Translations under genes and position numbers: made by a program
Notes under the pieces: model-generated
What the model saw: the letters and a program-made list of their open reading frames with translations, nothing else
Databases searched by the model: none
What the model was told of the DNA's origin: nothing
NCBI GenBank assembly: GCA_002412935.1
Contig: DHWA01000037.1
Location: 1-37,720 of the forward strand
From: Patescibacteria group bacterium UBA5194
GTDB lineage: Bacteria > Patescibacteriota > Gracilibacteria > BD1-5 > UBA6164
Reading direction: 5' to 3'
DNA: 37,720 nt
Shown here: positions 29,027 through 37,720 of the stretch, one piece after another
Layout: the number at the start of each line of letters is the position of its first letter
Numbering within the stretch: position 1 is the first letter of the stretch

Positions 29027-30289
29027 CTACTCTTCCTCTCTTATATCCCCTCACAAAGAAATTATTTTTTCTAAAAAGTTAGAATATCATCTTTTTATAT
29101 AATTTATATTTGTAATTTTAGTTTCTCATTCTATTAAAAGTGCTATTATAACCATAGCAGCTCAAGCTCTTAGATCCCAACTAGTCAAAGTCTCACCTGC
29201 TTTTACATTTGTCTTTCAGAAAATCAAAGCTTCATGAGGATTTAATATAGCTATATGTCATTTTATTTTTTCTAATTCAACCAAAAAATTTAATCTAGAT
29301 TCAAATAAAACTTCATGGATTTTTGATATTCATTCAGCTTGTGTCATCAAAACTGAAAAAGGAGATTGTAAATCTGTTGGAAACCCTGGAAATATATTTG
29401 TTTGAATAGATACTGCTTTCAAATTAGTAGATCTCCAAACTCTCACGGTATCATCTCACATATCTTCTATTCTAACTCATGCTTCCCTAAGCTTTTCTAT
29501 AAATGCATATAGATCTTTTATTCTAGCATTTTCTATATCCATATATTCTCTTGATAACATAGCTCATATAATCATAAAAGTTCCTGATTCTATATAATCA
29601 GATACTACACTAAATCATAAATTACTATTTAAATTATCTACTCAATTTATTGTGATAGTATGATCATAATCTACAATTATATCTGCTCATGCTAATTTCA
29701 AAAAATCTATCAAGTTTATTACATGTGGTTCTATTGCAGCCAATTTTATAACTGTCTGTCATTTTCTTAATACATTTGCAATTATAAGATTTTCAGTTCC
29801 AGTTACTCAAAATCAAGCATTTATAGTTTTTTCTCAATACTCTTTATTTCAAGAAATTTCTATAGTATTATCTTCCCCTATCTTATAAGAGTATCAAATA
29901 GTTTTTAATCATTCTAAATGTGAATCAATTGATCTTTTTCAAATATTGCATCCTCCTGGTTCTGGAATAGTAATCTTATCAAAAAAATGTAATATAGGAG
30001 ATAAAAGTAATATACTAGCTCTTATTTCTTTAATTCTTATCACATCAAAATTATCCATACTTAAATTTGATGAATCCAAAAATAAAGTATCATCTATAAA
30101 ATCATGTGTTACTCATAAAGATCACATAATCTCAAGCATAGTAACCACATCTCATATCAGAGGTACATTCTTAAAAAATACCTTTCATTTAATAAGTACT
30201 GAAGCTGCAAGTAATGGCAAGCAAGCATTTTTTGATCAACTTATTTTTATACTTCATGATAATTTTTTTCATCAATTTACGATAAACAT
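29027..30289 (-). CDS. murA: UDP-N-acetylglucosamine 1-carboxyvinyltransferase MurA
   Basis: This 420-residue cytoplasmic enzyme catalyses the first committed peptidoglycan step: transfer of enolpyruvate from PEP to UDP-GlcNAc. The conserved Lys-Asn (K20-N21) lies in ISGSKNACLPLLAA. The active-site loop Cys is present at residue 114 (PEPGGCNIG; E. coli Cys115), so the enzyme should be fosfomycin-sensitive by this residue. The two inside-out alpha/beta domains are complete (TGTENLIIANVL, FPTDLQSPFSVLMTQAEG, SWDLRAGAAMV). The length is normal. It is not next to murG or ftsA in a dcw-like cluster; ftsA follows only upstream, on the same strand, 172 bp away. Confidence 0.96.
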
Positions 30290-30461
30290 AGGTCAAATAA
30301 TTAATAATTAATAATGTGTAATTAACAATTATATAAAAAACATAACTGTAATTATTATTTCCAGGGATTATATAAACTTTTTACATAAAATCAAAATATC
30401 CTTTTTTTCTTTTTTTTATACTCTATTTTTTAATCTTTATCCTACATTCTATATTCTTATT

Positions 30462-31646
30462 TTATTCCAGTTCCATCACAACTTCTTCTAACATATCCTT
30501 TACAATAGTTCTCTCATCATAAAATATTTTATGAGCAACAAAAATCATGGAAAGTAAATTTATATTATCAGTTCAGATTTTATCTATTTCAGATTTACTT
30601 AAAGTAAAATCAGGCTCTATAAATTCTATTTTTTTAATTAATTTTATATGATTTCAAACAAAATCTATAGTTTTAAAATACTCTTTAATAAAATTACATT
30701 TTCATCATCATCCAGTTATAAAAAATTTATTAGGACATACCTTTCAATCAATCACATCTTGTAATCATGCAACTATACACACTTTTAATGTATCTAAAAA
30801 AACTTCTTTTTCCTCAAAAAAATCTTTTTCTATTTTTTTGATTATTTTTTCAGTAGGAATTATTTTCTTTTGTTTAATTTTCTTAAATAAATCATTCATT
30901 CAAATATTTATTTTTGTAGTTCCAACAATTTCATCTGATTTTTTTATTGATATAGATGTTGCAGAATTTCATATATTAATAACAACTACATCTGTTTGTT
31001 CATCAAATAATTTAGTTATACTATATTCGTCAGGAATTATTGTAATTATTTCTTTTCAAAGTATTTTTCAAATTTCCTCTATTAATTCATATTTATTATT
31101 AGGAATAAACATATTAGTAATAGAAATAGAAATATTTTTTCCGGTTTTTCATATCAAATCCTTAACTTGTATAGAATCAATAAATATATGATTTATATTA
31201 CTTGATAATATTTTTAAATCTTCTTTTAAATATCAGGTTTTTGTTTTAATATTTTTTACTGCTTTATCTATACACTCTTTTTCTTTTTCTCTAATTATAT
31301 GAAATATCTCTTCTTTTTTTAATTTTTCATCCTTATACTTTCTCTGATAAGTAACTATACTAGAACTCAAAAAAACATCTAAAGTAATTGAATTTATTAT
31401 GATTTTTTTTATATTATTATTTGGATCAACCTTTTTAAAAGCTATTTTTAAGTTTTCACATATAGCCTTTAAATCTAAGATTTCTCAATTCAAAATTATA
31501 TCTTGTTCTTGTCTTTTTTCACTATATCATACTATATCAATTTCATCTTTTTTAAATTTACAGTTAGCAATCTTAATCCTGTAACTTCAAATATCAATTA
31601 CAGCTATATTATCTGTTCATATTTCTTTTTTTTCAAACATAGGCAT
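30462..31646 (-). CDS. ftsA: FtsA-like actin-fold cell division protein
   Basis: This 394-residue actin-fold ATPase tethers FtsZ to the membrane in dividing bacteria. The phosphate-1 motif AVIDIGSYRIKI is at 13-24, the phosphate-2 motif VVVINIGNSATSI near 218-230, and the adenosine motif ITGGGGK near 309-315 (four of these glycines are TGA). The SHS2 (1C) subdomain lies between the first two. A C-terminal amphipathic membrane helix is only weakly suggested (VVMELE end). PilM, the type IV pilus relative, is the main alternative. The start ATG overlaps the stop of the upstream TPR gene by one base (TAATG), so translation is coupled. The next in-frame ATG, two codons later, is an equally plausible start. 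Confidence 0.82.
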
Positions 31647-32164
31647 TATTTTTTAAAATTTTTTCATATTTTTAATAGCAAAGTATTTCAATCTTTTACA
31701 TTTCCTGATCATATAAGAGCCATAGCTAAATCTTCAGTTATAAGTTCATCTCATGGAGATATATTTAATGCTCTTTTAAGTATAGAAATCCCTTTTTCTT
31801 GTTCTCATACCATAGCATAAGCCCATCATAAATTTCTCAAAACTTCAGCGTTATTTCACATCAAGTTATTTGATTTTTCAAGATATTTTATAGCTTCAGA
31901 TGATTTTTCATTTGATAACAAAATAAACCCTTTTAAATAATTTCAGGTAGCTGAGTCTTTATTTAAAGATAACGCAAAATTGACTGCCTTCGCTGCTTGA
32001 ACCAATTTTCATTCATACAAATATATATCAGCTATTTCCTCATATATTCTATAATCCTCACAATATTTCATTGTGGCATCTTTAAGAATTTCCAAAGCCT
32101 CTTTGAAATTTTTGTTTTGTTTTAAATTCTCAATTTTCACTATTAAATCTTTTACTACATCCAT
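31646..32164 (-). CDS. TPR-repeat protein
   Basis: The 172-residue product consists of about four tetratricopeptide repeats: KNFKEALEILKDATMK, RIYEEIADIYLYEGKLVQAA, ATGNYLKGFILLSNEKSSEA and AEVLRNLGWAYAMVGEQE, each with the small/large residue pattern of the TPR helix pair. No signal peptide or membrane segment is visible, so it is cytoplasmic. It overlaps ftsA by one base and precedes it, suggesting an accessory role at the division site or in pilus/PilM assembly. The coupling is visible; the role is inferred. Confidence 0.85.
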
Positions 32165-32331
32165 AATTTTATAAACAATTTATATTAAATAAAAATAATT
32201 CTAATTTCACTAGTAAATTTTAAAGAAAAAATACAAAAAATCAATTTTTATTTTCAAAAAATTTGTTTAAAAAACAATATTAACTATAATTTTTTAAAAA
32301 TATCTAGTTAATCCCTTACTTATTAATCAAA

Positions 32332-34068
32332 ATGAAAAAAATATATCCTTTCTCTGAAATTTTAGAAAAATTTTTTAAACCTCTTATACAAAAGAAAAAT
32401 ATCACACTTAAAGCATTAATTCCAATTACTTTTAGTAGTGTTTTCAATATAGTATCAGTTTACTTAATAAAAGAAATAACAAATAAGCTAACTAACTGAT
32501 TTCAAGAAATTTCATTATTAGTTATCATACTTATTACTTTAGTTTTATTAAATTATATAATTATTTATGCTACAAGGAATTGGACTCATGCTGTATTATG
32601 GCCTGAACTAAGAAAATATCTTTATAGTAACTATATACCAAAATACCTTTATATAGATAATAACTATATAGAAAAACAATGAACTTGAAAACTGATGACT
32701 ATGGTAGATAAATGAATACATTCTTGGGTTGATTTACTAAATAAATTTTTAGAAGAAGTACTACCTAGTATTATAATGATTATTTCTTCTTTTATATTTA
32801 TTTCATTTATAAATATATATTATGCTTTTGCTTTAATTATTTTATTTATTTTTACTCTATATTTTACCTATCATTTTCAAAAAAAAGCAAAATCACTAAG
32901 AGTTGAAAGAAGAGAATTAAATATAGCATTATCAAGAAGATTTGTAAAAGTTTTAATGACAAAATTTGAAATTTTACAAAATGATAAATGATTGGAAGAA
33001 ACAAAAAACATAACAGACTCTTTAAATAAAAACAAAAAAATAAACTTTAAAATAAGAGATTTAACAGTTTTAACTGGTATCTTTACAAAATTTATCATTG
33101 ACTGAAGTAAAATATTTTTAATAATTATTTTCGGATTTTGATTATTTTGAAATATCATAAACTTTTGAGAATTTGTGGCTTTAATGTCTATTGCATACAT
33201 ACTAGACCAAATTTTAAGTAAATTTATTTTTTTATATATAGATTTTACAAATATATATGATGATATAGAAAAATTATGGGGATTTTTTGATAATGCTCCT
33301 ATGATAAAATGATATAAAAACTGAAAAGAATTTATTTACAAAAAATGAGATATAGATATTGTAAATCTAGATTTTAAGTATTTCAAAGACAAAATCTATG
33401 ACAATTTCAATTTAAAAATTGAAGGATGAAAAAAACTTGCAATAGTTTGACCAAGTTGATGATGAAAAACAACTCTAATCAAACTTTTATCATGATATAT
33501 TCACCAAAATGCCGGAGATATATTAATAGACTGACAAAAAATATCAGAAGTTTCTCTGAAAAGTTATTACAAAAATATATGATACTTAACTCAAGAACCA
33601 TCAATTTTTGATTGAACTATCTATGAAAATCTAACTTATGCAATTTATAGAGAATTAGAAGATGGTGAATTAGATAAAGTTTTAAAATTATCTAAATGTG
33701 ATTTTGTACATACTTATGAAAAATGATTACAAACAGAAATTTGAGAAAGATGAATAAGACTTAGTTGATGACAAAAACAAAGACTTGCAATTGCAAAAAT
33801 TATGCTAAAAAATCCAAAAATAATTTTCTTAGATGAACCAACTTCAGCAATGGACAGCTTCAACGAAGATGAAGTTTCAGAAGCTTTATATAATCTATTT
33901 AAATGAAAAACAGTAATTATTATTGCTCACAGATTACAAACAGTAAAACATGCAGATAGAATAATCTATATAGAAAATTGAAATATAGTTGAAGACTGAA
34001 CTCATAGTGAACTTGTAAAACTATGATGAAAATACAAAAAAATGCTTGATTTACAAAGTGGATTTTAG
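32332..34068 (+). CDS. ABC exporter (fused permease-ATPase)
   Basis: The 578-residue half-transporter has six membrane helices (about 20-330) and a C-terminal nucleotide-binding domain. The ATPase motifs are complete: Walker A GPSGGGKTT at 373-381, the Q-loop YLTQEPSIFDGTIYENL, signature LSGGQKQR at 477-484, Walker B IIFLDEPTSAMD with D501 and E502, and the H-loop IIIAHRL. It should act as a homodimer exporting a lipid, peptide or drug; the substrate is not evident. Its stop is followed by a small hairpin terminator, then a BRO gene. A decayed paralogue lies at 35070-36098, and the last ~45 bp plus the spacer are repeated there almost exactly. Confidence 0.9.
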
Positions 34069-34175
34069 AAAATATATAAAACATATATACAAATCGTATA
34101 TTTTTTTATTAAAATTAATTTGATTTTATTTAAAAAATACTTATTCTTACTTTAATTATAAACTTAATTTTTAAA
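34024..34175 (+). repeat. Near-identical ~150-bp direct repeat, copy 1
   Basis: This covers the last 15 codons of the intact ABC exporter (GGKYKKMLDLQSGF) and the spacer before BRO gene 1. It matches 36054-36204 with only a few substitutions and small indels. The coding sequences on either side are much more diverged, so the repeat reflects recent duplication or gene conversion. Confidence 0.9.
34085..34107 (+). terminator. Hairpin with T tract after the ABC exporter
   Basis: A 6-bp stem (ATATAC/GTATAT) with a 5-nt loop followed by T7. Weak but placed 17 bp after the stop, and conserved in the second copy of the repeat. Confidence 0.45.
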
Positions 34176-34186
34176 AAGTAAGAGAT

Positions 34187-35020
34187 ATGAATAAAATAAT
34201 ACTTTTTGAATCGCAAAAAATTCGTAGAGTTTATTATAACGATGAATGGTATTTTTCAGTTATTGATGTTGTTTGAGTTTTGAGTGAGTCAATAAATCCT
34301 ACAGATTATCTAAAAAAGCTTCGTAAAAGGGATTCAGAACTTTGAAATTACATAGGGACAAATTGTCCCCAGATAGAAATGATTGGAGAAACTTGAAAAA
34401 AAAGAAAAACTTTAGCTTGAAATATAGAACAAATTTTTCGTATAATTCAGTCAATTACAAGCCCAAAAGCTGAACCATTTAAAAGATGGTTATCAAAAAT
34501 ATGATATGAAAGAGTTCAAGAAATAGAAAATCCAGAATTAGCACAAGATAGAATAAAAGATCTTTATGAGAAAAAATGATATTCTAAAGATTGGATAGAT
34601 AAAAGACTTCGTGGAATTGCTATTCGTCAAGATTTAACAGATGAATGGAAAGATAGAGGAATTACAAATAACAAAGATTTTTCTATATTAACAGCAGAAA
34701 TAAGCAAAGCTACTTTTGGTATGACTCCAAGTGAATATAAAAAATTTAAAAATATTCCTGAAAAATCAAAAGCAAATTTAAGAGATAATATGACAGATTT
34801 AGAGCTTATATTTACAATGCTTTGAGAAAAAGTTACAACTGAAATTTCAAAAACAGAAAAACCTGAAAATTTTGAAAATAATAAAAAAGTAGCCAATAGA
34901 TGATGAAAAGTCGCTTGAAATGCAAGGAAAGAAACAGAAAAAGAGATTTGAAAAAGTGTGATTAGTTGAGAGAATTTTTTAGATAGTAAAAATAAAAAAA
35001 AGTTAGGAAATTTTTCATAA
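34187..35020 (+). CDS. BRO-family (phage antirepressor-like) DNA-binding protein, copy 1
   Basis: The 277-residue protein starts with a BRO-N domain: KIRRVYYNDEWYFSVIDVV, then the segment NPTDYLKKLRKR and KTLAGNIEQIFRIIQSI. This domain is common to phage antirepressors and baculovirus BRO proteins. The second half carries TFGMTPSEYKKFK, LRDNMTDLELIFTML, and a basic glycine-rich stretch ending in GKSVISGENFL, shared with copy 2. Such genes are usually prophage-derived regulators, but no other phage gene is visible here. AAGTAAGAG just before the ATG is one of the few purine-rich, Shine-Dalgarno-like sequences in the window. A DNA-binding regulatory role is inferred. Confidence 0.82.
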
Positions 35021-35069
35021 TTTTATTTAAAAAAATTATGAAAAAATTATTTAATTAATTAAATTTATA

Positions 35070-36098
35070 ATGGAGCAAAATATTACAGGTAAAATTATCA
35101 GATTTCTAAGTCCAATAAAAGATTCTCCTTGGGTTTATATTAGAGCAATATACATTTATTCAAGTTGGGGAATAAATTGAGTCATACATATATTTTTTCT
35201 TCAAAAAATTACTTTTGCATTAGAAACTAAAAATTCAAATTTATTAAATACAATCTTATTATTTTATATAGCCTATTTTATATATTTTTATCTAACAAGC
35301 TTTTTACTGAGAAATATTGAGTATGAAAATCTATCTCAATTATTGAAAGATGATTTGATAAATGGTGAGAACAAATGCATTATACAATAAGCGAATGAAG
35401 TAAATTGATTGTGTATATACTTTTTACCGCTTTTATGCTTTTTAATGCAAATTCACTATATCTACTAATTTTCATTTTAATATTAATTTGATTTTATATC
35501 ATAGCAAACAAAATAAATTATTTTTGTTTAAAATACAGAACTCAAAGATGGGATATAAAAAATCTATATACAAAACAAATAGTAAAAATTATTATGTCTA
35601 AAAATGAGATTTTTCAATCAATAATGAAATAAATATTCTAGATGAATACATAAACAAAATGATTCATTTTAATAAAAAAATGTGATTACCTATTAATTGA
35701 CTCTTTTTTATACCTGATTGAATTATTTTAATTACTTTGATATCAGTTTTTACTTCTTATGAAAAGATGTTTTAGCTTGAAATATGAGTTTATCAACTTT
35801 AGTTTGAATTTCTTGAAGTATAATAATAATGCAAAAAGCAATTGAAAATTGAATTGAGTTTTATAAAAATATTACAAAAGATTTTACTGTTATTGAAAAT
35901 TTATGGACCTTTTTTGATAATACTCCTCAAATTGAAGGATATGATACATGAAAGGATTATCTTTGGTTAAATTGAACTTATGAAGTAATAAACCTTAAAT
36001 ATGCTTATGTAAAAAATAAAGATGTTTTTGAAAAATTTAATTTAAAAATTGAGTGATGAAAATACAAAAAAATGCTTGATTTACAAAGTGGATTTTAG
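35070..36098 (+). pseudogene. Decayed ABC exporter, ATPase domain deleted
   Basis: The first part (MEQNITGKIIRFLSPIKDSP onward) is the membrane domain of an ABC exporter paralogous to 32332-34068. The reading frame is broken at about 35372, 35628 and 35766. The last segment restores recognisable sequence: IENLWTFFDNTPQIEGY, matching IEKLWGFFDNAPMIKGY in the intact gene, up to FNLKIE. It then jumps directly to GGKYKKMLDLQSGF, so Walker A to the H-loop, about 190 residues, is gone. The junction lies at a TGATGAAAA that also occurs near the 3' end of the intact gene, pointing to recombination between the paralogues. The tail from 36054 on is nearly identical to the intact copy. Confidence 0.88.
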
Positions 36099-36204
36099 AA
36101 AATATATAACATATATACAAACCGTATATTTTTTTATTAACATTAATTTGATTTTATTTAAAAAATACTTATTCTTACTTTAAATTATAAAGTTAATTTT
36201 TAAA
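36054..36204 (+). repeat. Near-identical ~150-bp direct repeat, copy 2
   Basis: This is the partner of 34024-34175. It forms the tail of the decayed exporter and the spacer before BRO gene 2, including the small hairpin terminator (36113-36136). The two copies start about 2.03 kb apart, which is the length of one exporter-tail plus BRO plus remnant unit. Confidence 0.9.
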
Positions 36205-36235
36205 GTGAGTAAAATTTATTTTTTAAATTTTAGAT

Positions 36236-37072
36236 ATGTCAAATAATACTTTATCAATATTTGAATGAAAGAAAATTAGAAGAATTTACTATGAAAAAAA
36301 GGAGAAATGGTATTTTTCAGTTATAGATATTATTTGAGCTTTGACTGATCAAGATGATTATTTTAAAGCAAAAACTTATTGGACTACTTTAAAAAATCGT
36401 TTAAAGAACGAATGAAGTGAAGTGGTCACAAATTGTGACCAGTTGAAAATGTTGGCTCAAGATTGAAAAATGAGACTTACAGATGTTGCAGATGTAGAGA
36501 CTATTTTGAGAATTATTCAAACAGTTCCAAGTAAAAAAGCTGAACCTATTAAATTATGGCTTGCAAAAGTTGGTTATGAAAGAATGCAAGAAATAACAGA
36601 TCCTGAAAAATCAATAGATAGAGCAAGAGAAAATTGGCTAAAAGCTTGAAGAAGTGAAAAATGGATTACTATGAGAATGTCATGACAAGAAACTAGAAAT
36701 AAACTTACTGATTATTGGTCTGAAAATGAAGTTGAAAAGTGAGATGAATTTGCAATACTTACAAATATAATTCATAGTGAATGGACTGAACTTTCTGTGA
36801 GTGAACATAAAAAACTTAAAAATCTTAAATCTAAAAACCTAAGGGATCATATGACTGAAGCAGAGCTTATATTTACAAGTTTAGCTGAATTATCAACAAG
36901 ACAAATATCAGAAACTATGAAAACAAAGTGATTAGAACAAAATAAAATTCCAGCAAAAAAATGATGACAAATAGCAAAAAATGCAAGAAAAGAGCTTGAA
37001 TCAAAAACTTGAAAAAGTGTGATTAGTGAAGAGAATTTTTTAAAGAGTTGAGAGAAAAAGAAATTAAAGTAA
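36236..37072 (+). CDS. BRO-family (phage antirepressor-like) DNA-binding protein, copy 2
   Basis: The 278-residue paralogue of 34187-35020 has KKIRRIYYEKKEKWYFSVID, TYWTTLKNRLKNEGSEV, a middle helical part (VADVETILRIIQTVPSKKAE) and a C-terminus with LRDHMTEAELIFTSL and KKGGQIAKNARKELESKTGK ending GKSVISEENFL. Compared with copy 1, the N-terminal recognition segment differs most, while WYFSVID, LRDxMT.AELIFT and GKSVIS.ENFL are kept. This fits two regulators with different DNA targets but the same C-terminal function. It follows the exporter remnant and the repeated spacer. Being intact next to a wrecked exporter suggests that it is kept for its own role. Confidence 0.82.
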
Positions 37073-37094
37073 TTTAGATTTTAAGTTTTAAAAT

Positions 37095-37271
37095 ATGTAT
37101 AATTTTTTAGATTCGAACCTTTTTCAAACATTAATAGCTTTTTTTGTCTGATTAATAGCTATATTTATATATTACAAACAAAAAAGAGATTTTAAGAGTG
37201 ATATAGCTAAGTTAATTTATTTAGAAATTAGTCCTATTTGAAACAGAATGCTAGTAAATTATTTATATTAA
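37095..37271 (+). CDS. Short single-TM protein, possibly a remnant
   Basis: The 58-residue product has one membrane helix near the N-terminus (LFQTLIAFFVGLIAIFIYY), a basic stop-transfer (KQKRDFKSD), and then IAKLIYLEISPIGNRMLVNYLY before a TAA. The layout matches the N-terminal region of larger membrane proteins that continue with a cytoplasmic domain, so this may be a truncated copy. It starts 22 bp after BRO copy 2 and could be in the same transcript. I cannot assign a family. Confidence 0.45.
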
Positions 37272-37331
37272 AATATTGTAAATATAATAAAATTAAATAT
37301 ACTAATTAAAATTTTATTAACTAGTTATTTT

Positions 37332-37720
37332 ATGAAAATTTTAAACAATTTTGATACTAAGTTAAAAGACAAAGAATACGAAAAAGCTGTAAAAATTAAT
37401 TGAGCTGATAATGTATTGTTAGTTCAAAGAAGTTTTATATATCTATTTGTTAAATGATTTATTCCTTTAATTATTTATATATTTTTTGCTTCTACTTTAT
37501 TATATTTTGCAATATATTTTAAAGAATATCCATTAATTTATAAATCTATAATTTGAACCGTTTTATTTTTTTGAGTTTTTGTATTATATAAATTTTTCTA
37601 TATATATCTAGATTATAAATATGACTTTTCTATATTTACATGTAAAAGAATTTTTACTTATAAACAAGAATGATTATTAAATTCAGATTTTAAAGATTTA
37701 CCTGCAGAAAAAATAAGATC
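37332..37720 (+). CDS. Membrane protein with PH-like domain, cut by the window edge
   Basis: At least 129 residues are visible before the right edge. The N-terminal part (EYEKAVKINGADNVLLVQRSF) is followed by two membrane helices (about 44-64 and 72-90, FIPLIIYIFFASTLLYF and FFGVFVLYKFFYIYL). Then comes a cytoplasmic-type segment with YDFSIFTCKRIFTYKQEG and LLNSDFKDLPAEKI. The helix pair followed by a strand with KRIFTYKQ and an IE/IR-like end resembles the bacterial PH (bPH_2) membrane protein family. The C-terminus is unseen, so this is a tentative call. Confidence 0.5.

Noticed and set aside
30290..30461. Possible gene or RNA in the murA-ftsA spacer
   Set aside because: The 172 bp are A/T-rich with no open frame of note, no stable hairpin and no conserved RNA feature. 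I see only room for a murA promoter.
35070..36098. Three separate small membrane-protein genes
   Set aside because: The pieces join into one exporter membrane domain when frame breaks are corrected, and the last piece matches the intact exporter. A single pseudogene explains all of them.
34187..37072. Interpretation of the BRO pair as part of an intact prophage
   Set aside because: No integrase, terminase, capsid, tail or lysis genes are visible within the window, so BRO domains alone do not support a prophage.

Overview
The window reads coherently only with UGA decoded as glycine and UAA/UAG as stops (translation table 25). With that code, interrupted frames become full-length housekeeping proteins with glycine in the expected motifs: MurG, MurA, RecF, FtsA, ValS, YchF and MutS. 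This code, the very low GC content and the CPR-style gene set point to Candidatus Gracilibacteria (BD1-5) or Absconditabacteria (SR1). I cannot separate the two from this sequence. All coordinates below assume code 25. Almost no start codon has a Shine-Dalgarno sequence, and several have a TATAAT-like box only about 13-16 nt upstream.

Layout. 1-190: a GC-rich foreign-looking tip joined to a tRNA-Cys that loses its acceptor 3' strand. 204-1119 (-): lipoprotein and small membrane protein. 1244-5666 (+): gatC, recF and two paralogous secreted, C-terminally anchored proteins with a shared upstream motif. 5782-7220: FkbM methyltransferase facing an orphan AbiEi-like regulator. 7435-11394 (-): ychF and valS with a REPIN-like element between them. 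11572-13243 (+): PAP2 phosphatase and murG. 13319-15512 (-): coiled-coil protein, then a pilin fused to an FGE/SUMF1-like (C-type-lectin-fold) domain. The last ~110 bp of that fusion are strongly adenine-depleted, like the variable region of a diversity-generating retroelement (DGR). 15564-20263 (-): VTC-type polyphosphate polymerase, a two-domain murein hydrolase and two membrane proteins. 20524-22883: sugar-phosphate transferase, tsaE, STAS protein. 22940-25878 (-): GT4 glycosyltransferase, NUDIX hydrolase and a MutS lacking its N-terminal half. 25937-28861: baseplate-J-like membrane protein, PrsW-like protease and a small membrane protein. 29027-32164 (-): murA, ftsA and a TPR protein. 32332-37072 (+): ABC exporter and BRO gene, then a decayed ABC exporter and a second BRO gene, with a near-identical ~150 bp segment in both units. 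Two membrane-protein genes end the window, the last cut by the edge.

The core genes cover peptidoglycan precursors and cell division (murG, murA, ftsA, PAP2, the murein hydrolase), surface glycans (sugar transferase, GT4, FkbM) and translation or repair (valS, gatC, tsaE, ychF, recF, mutS). The accessory layer is about the cell surface: a probably diversified pilin, anchored Ig-like proteins and ABC exporters. That fits an epibiont or predator that must grip host cells. The most interesting object is the pilin-FGE fusion at 13881-15512. No reverse transcriptase or template repeat is visible in the window. A second notable feature is a pair of small palindromic repeat families, one of which has supplied part of that pilin's coding sequence.
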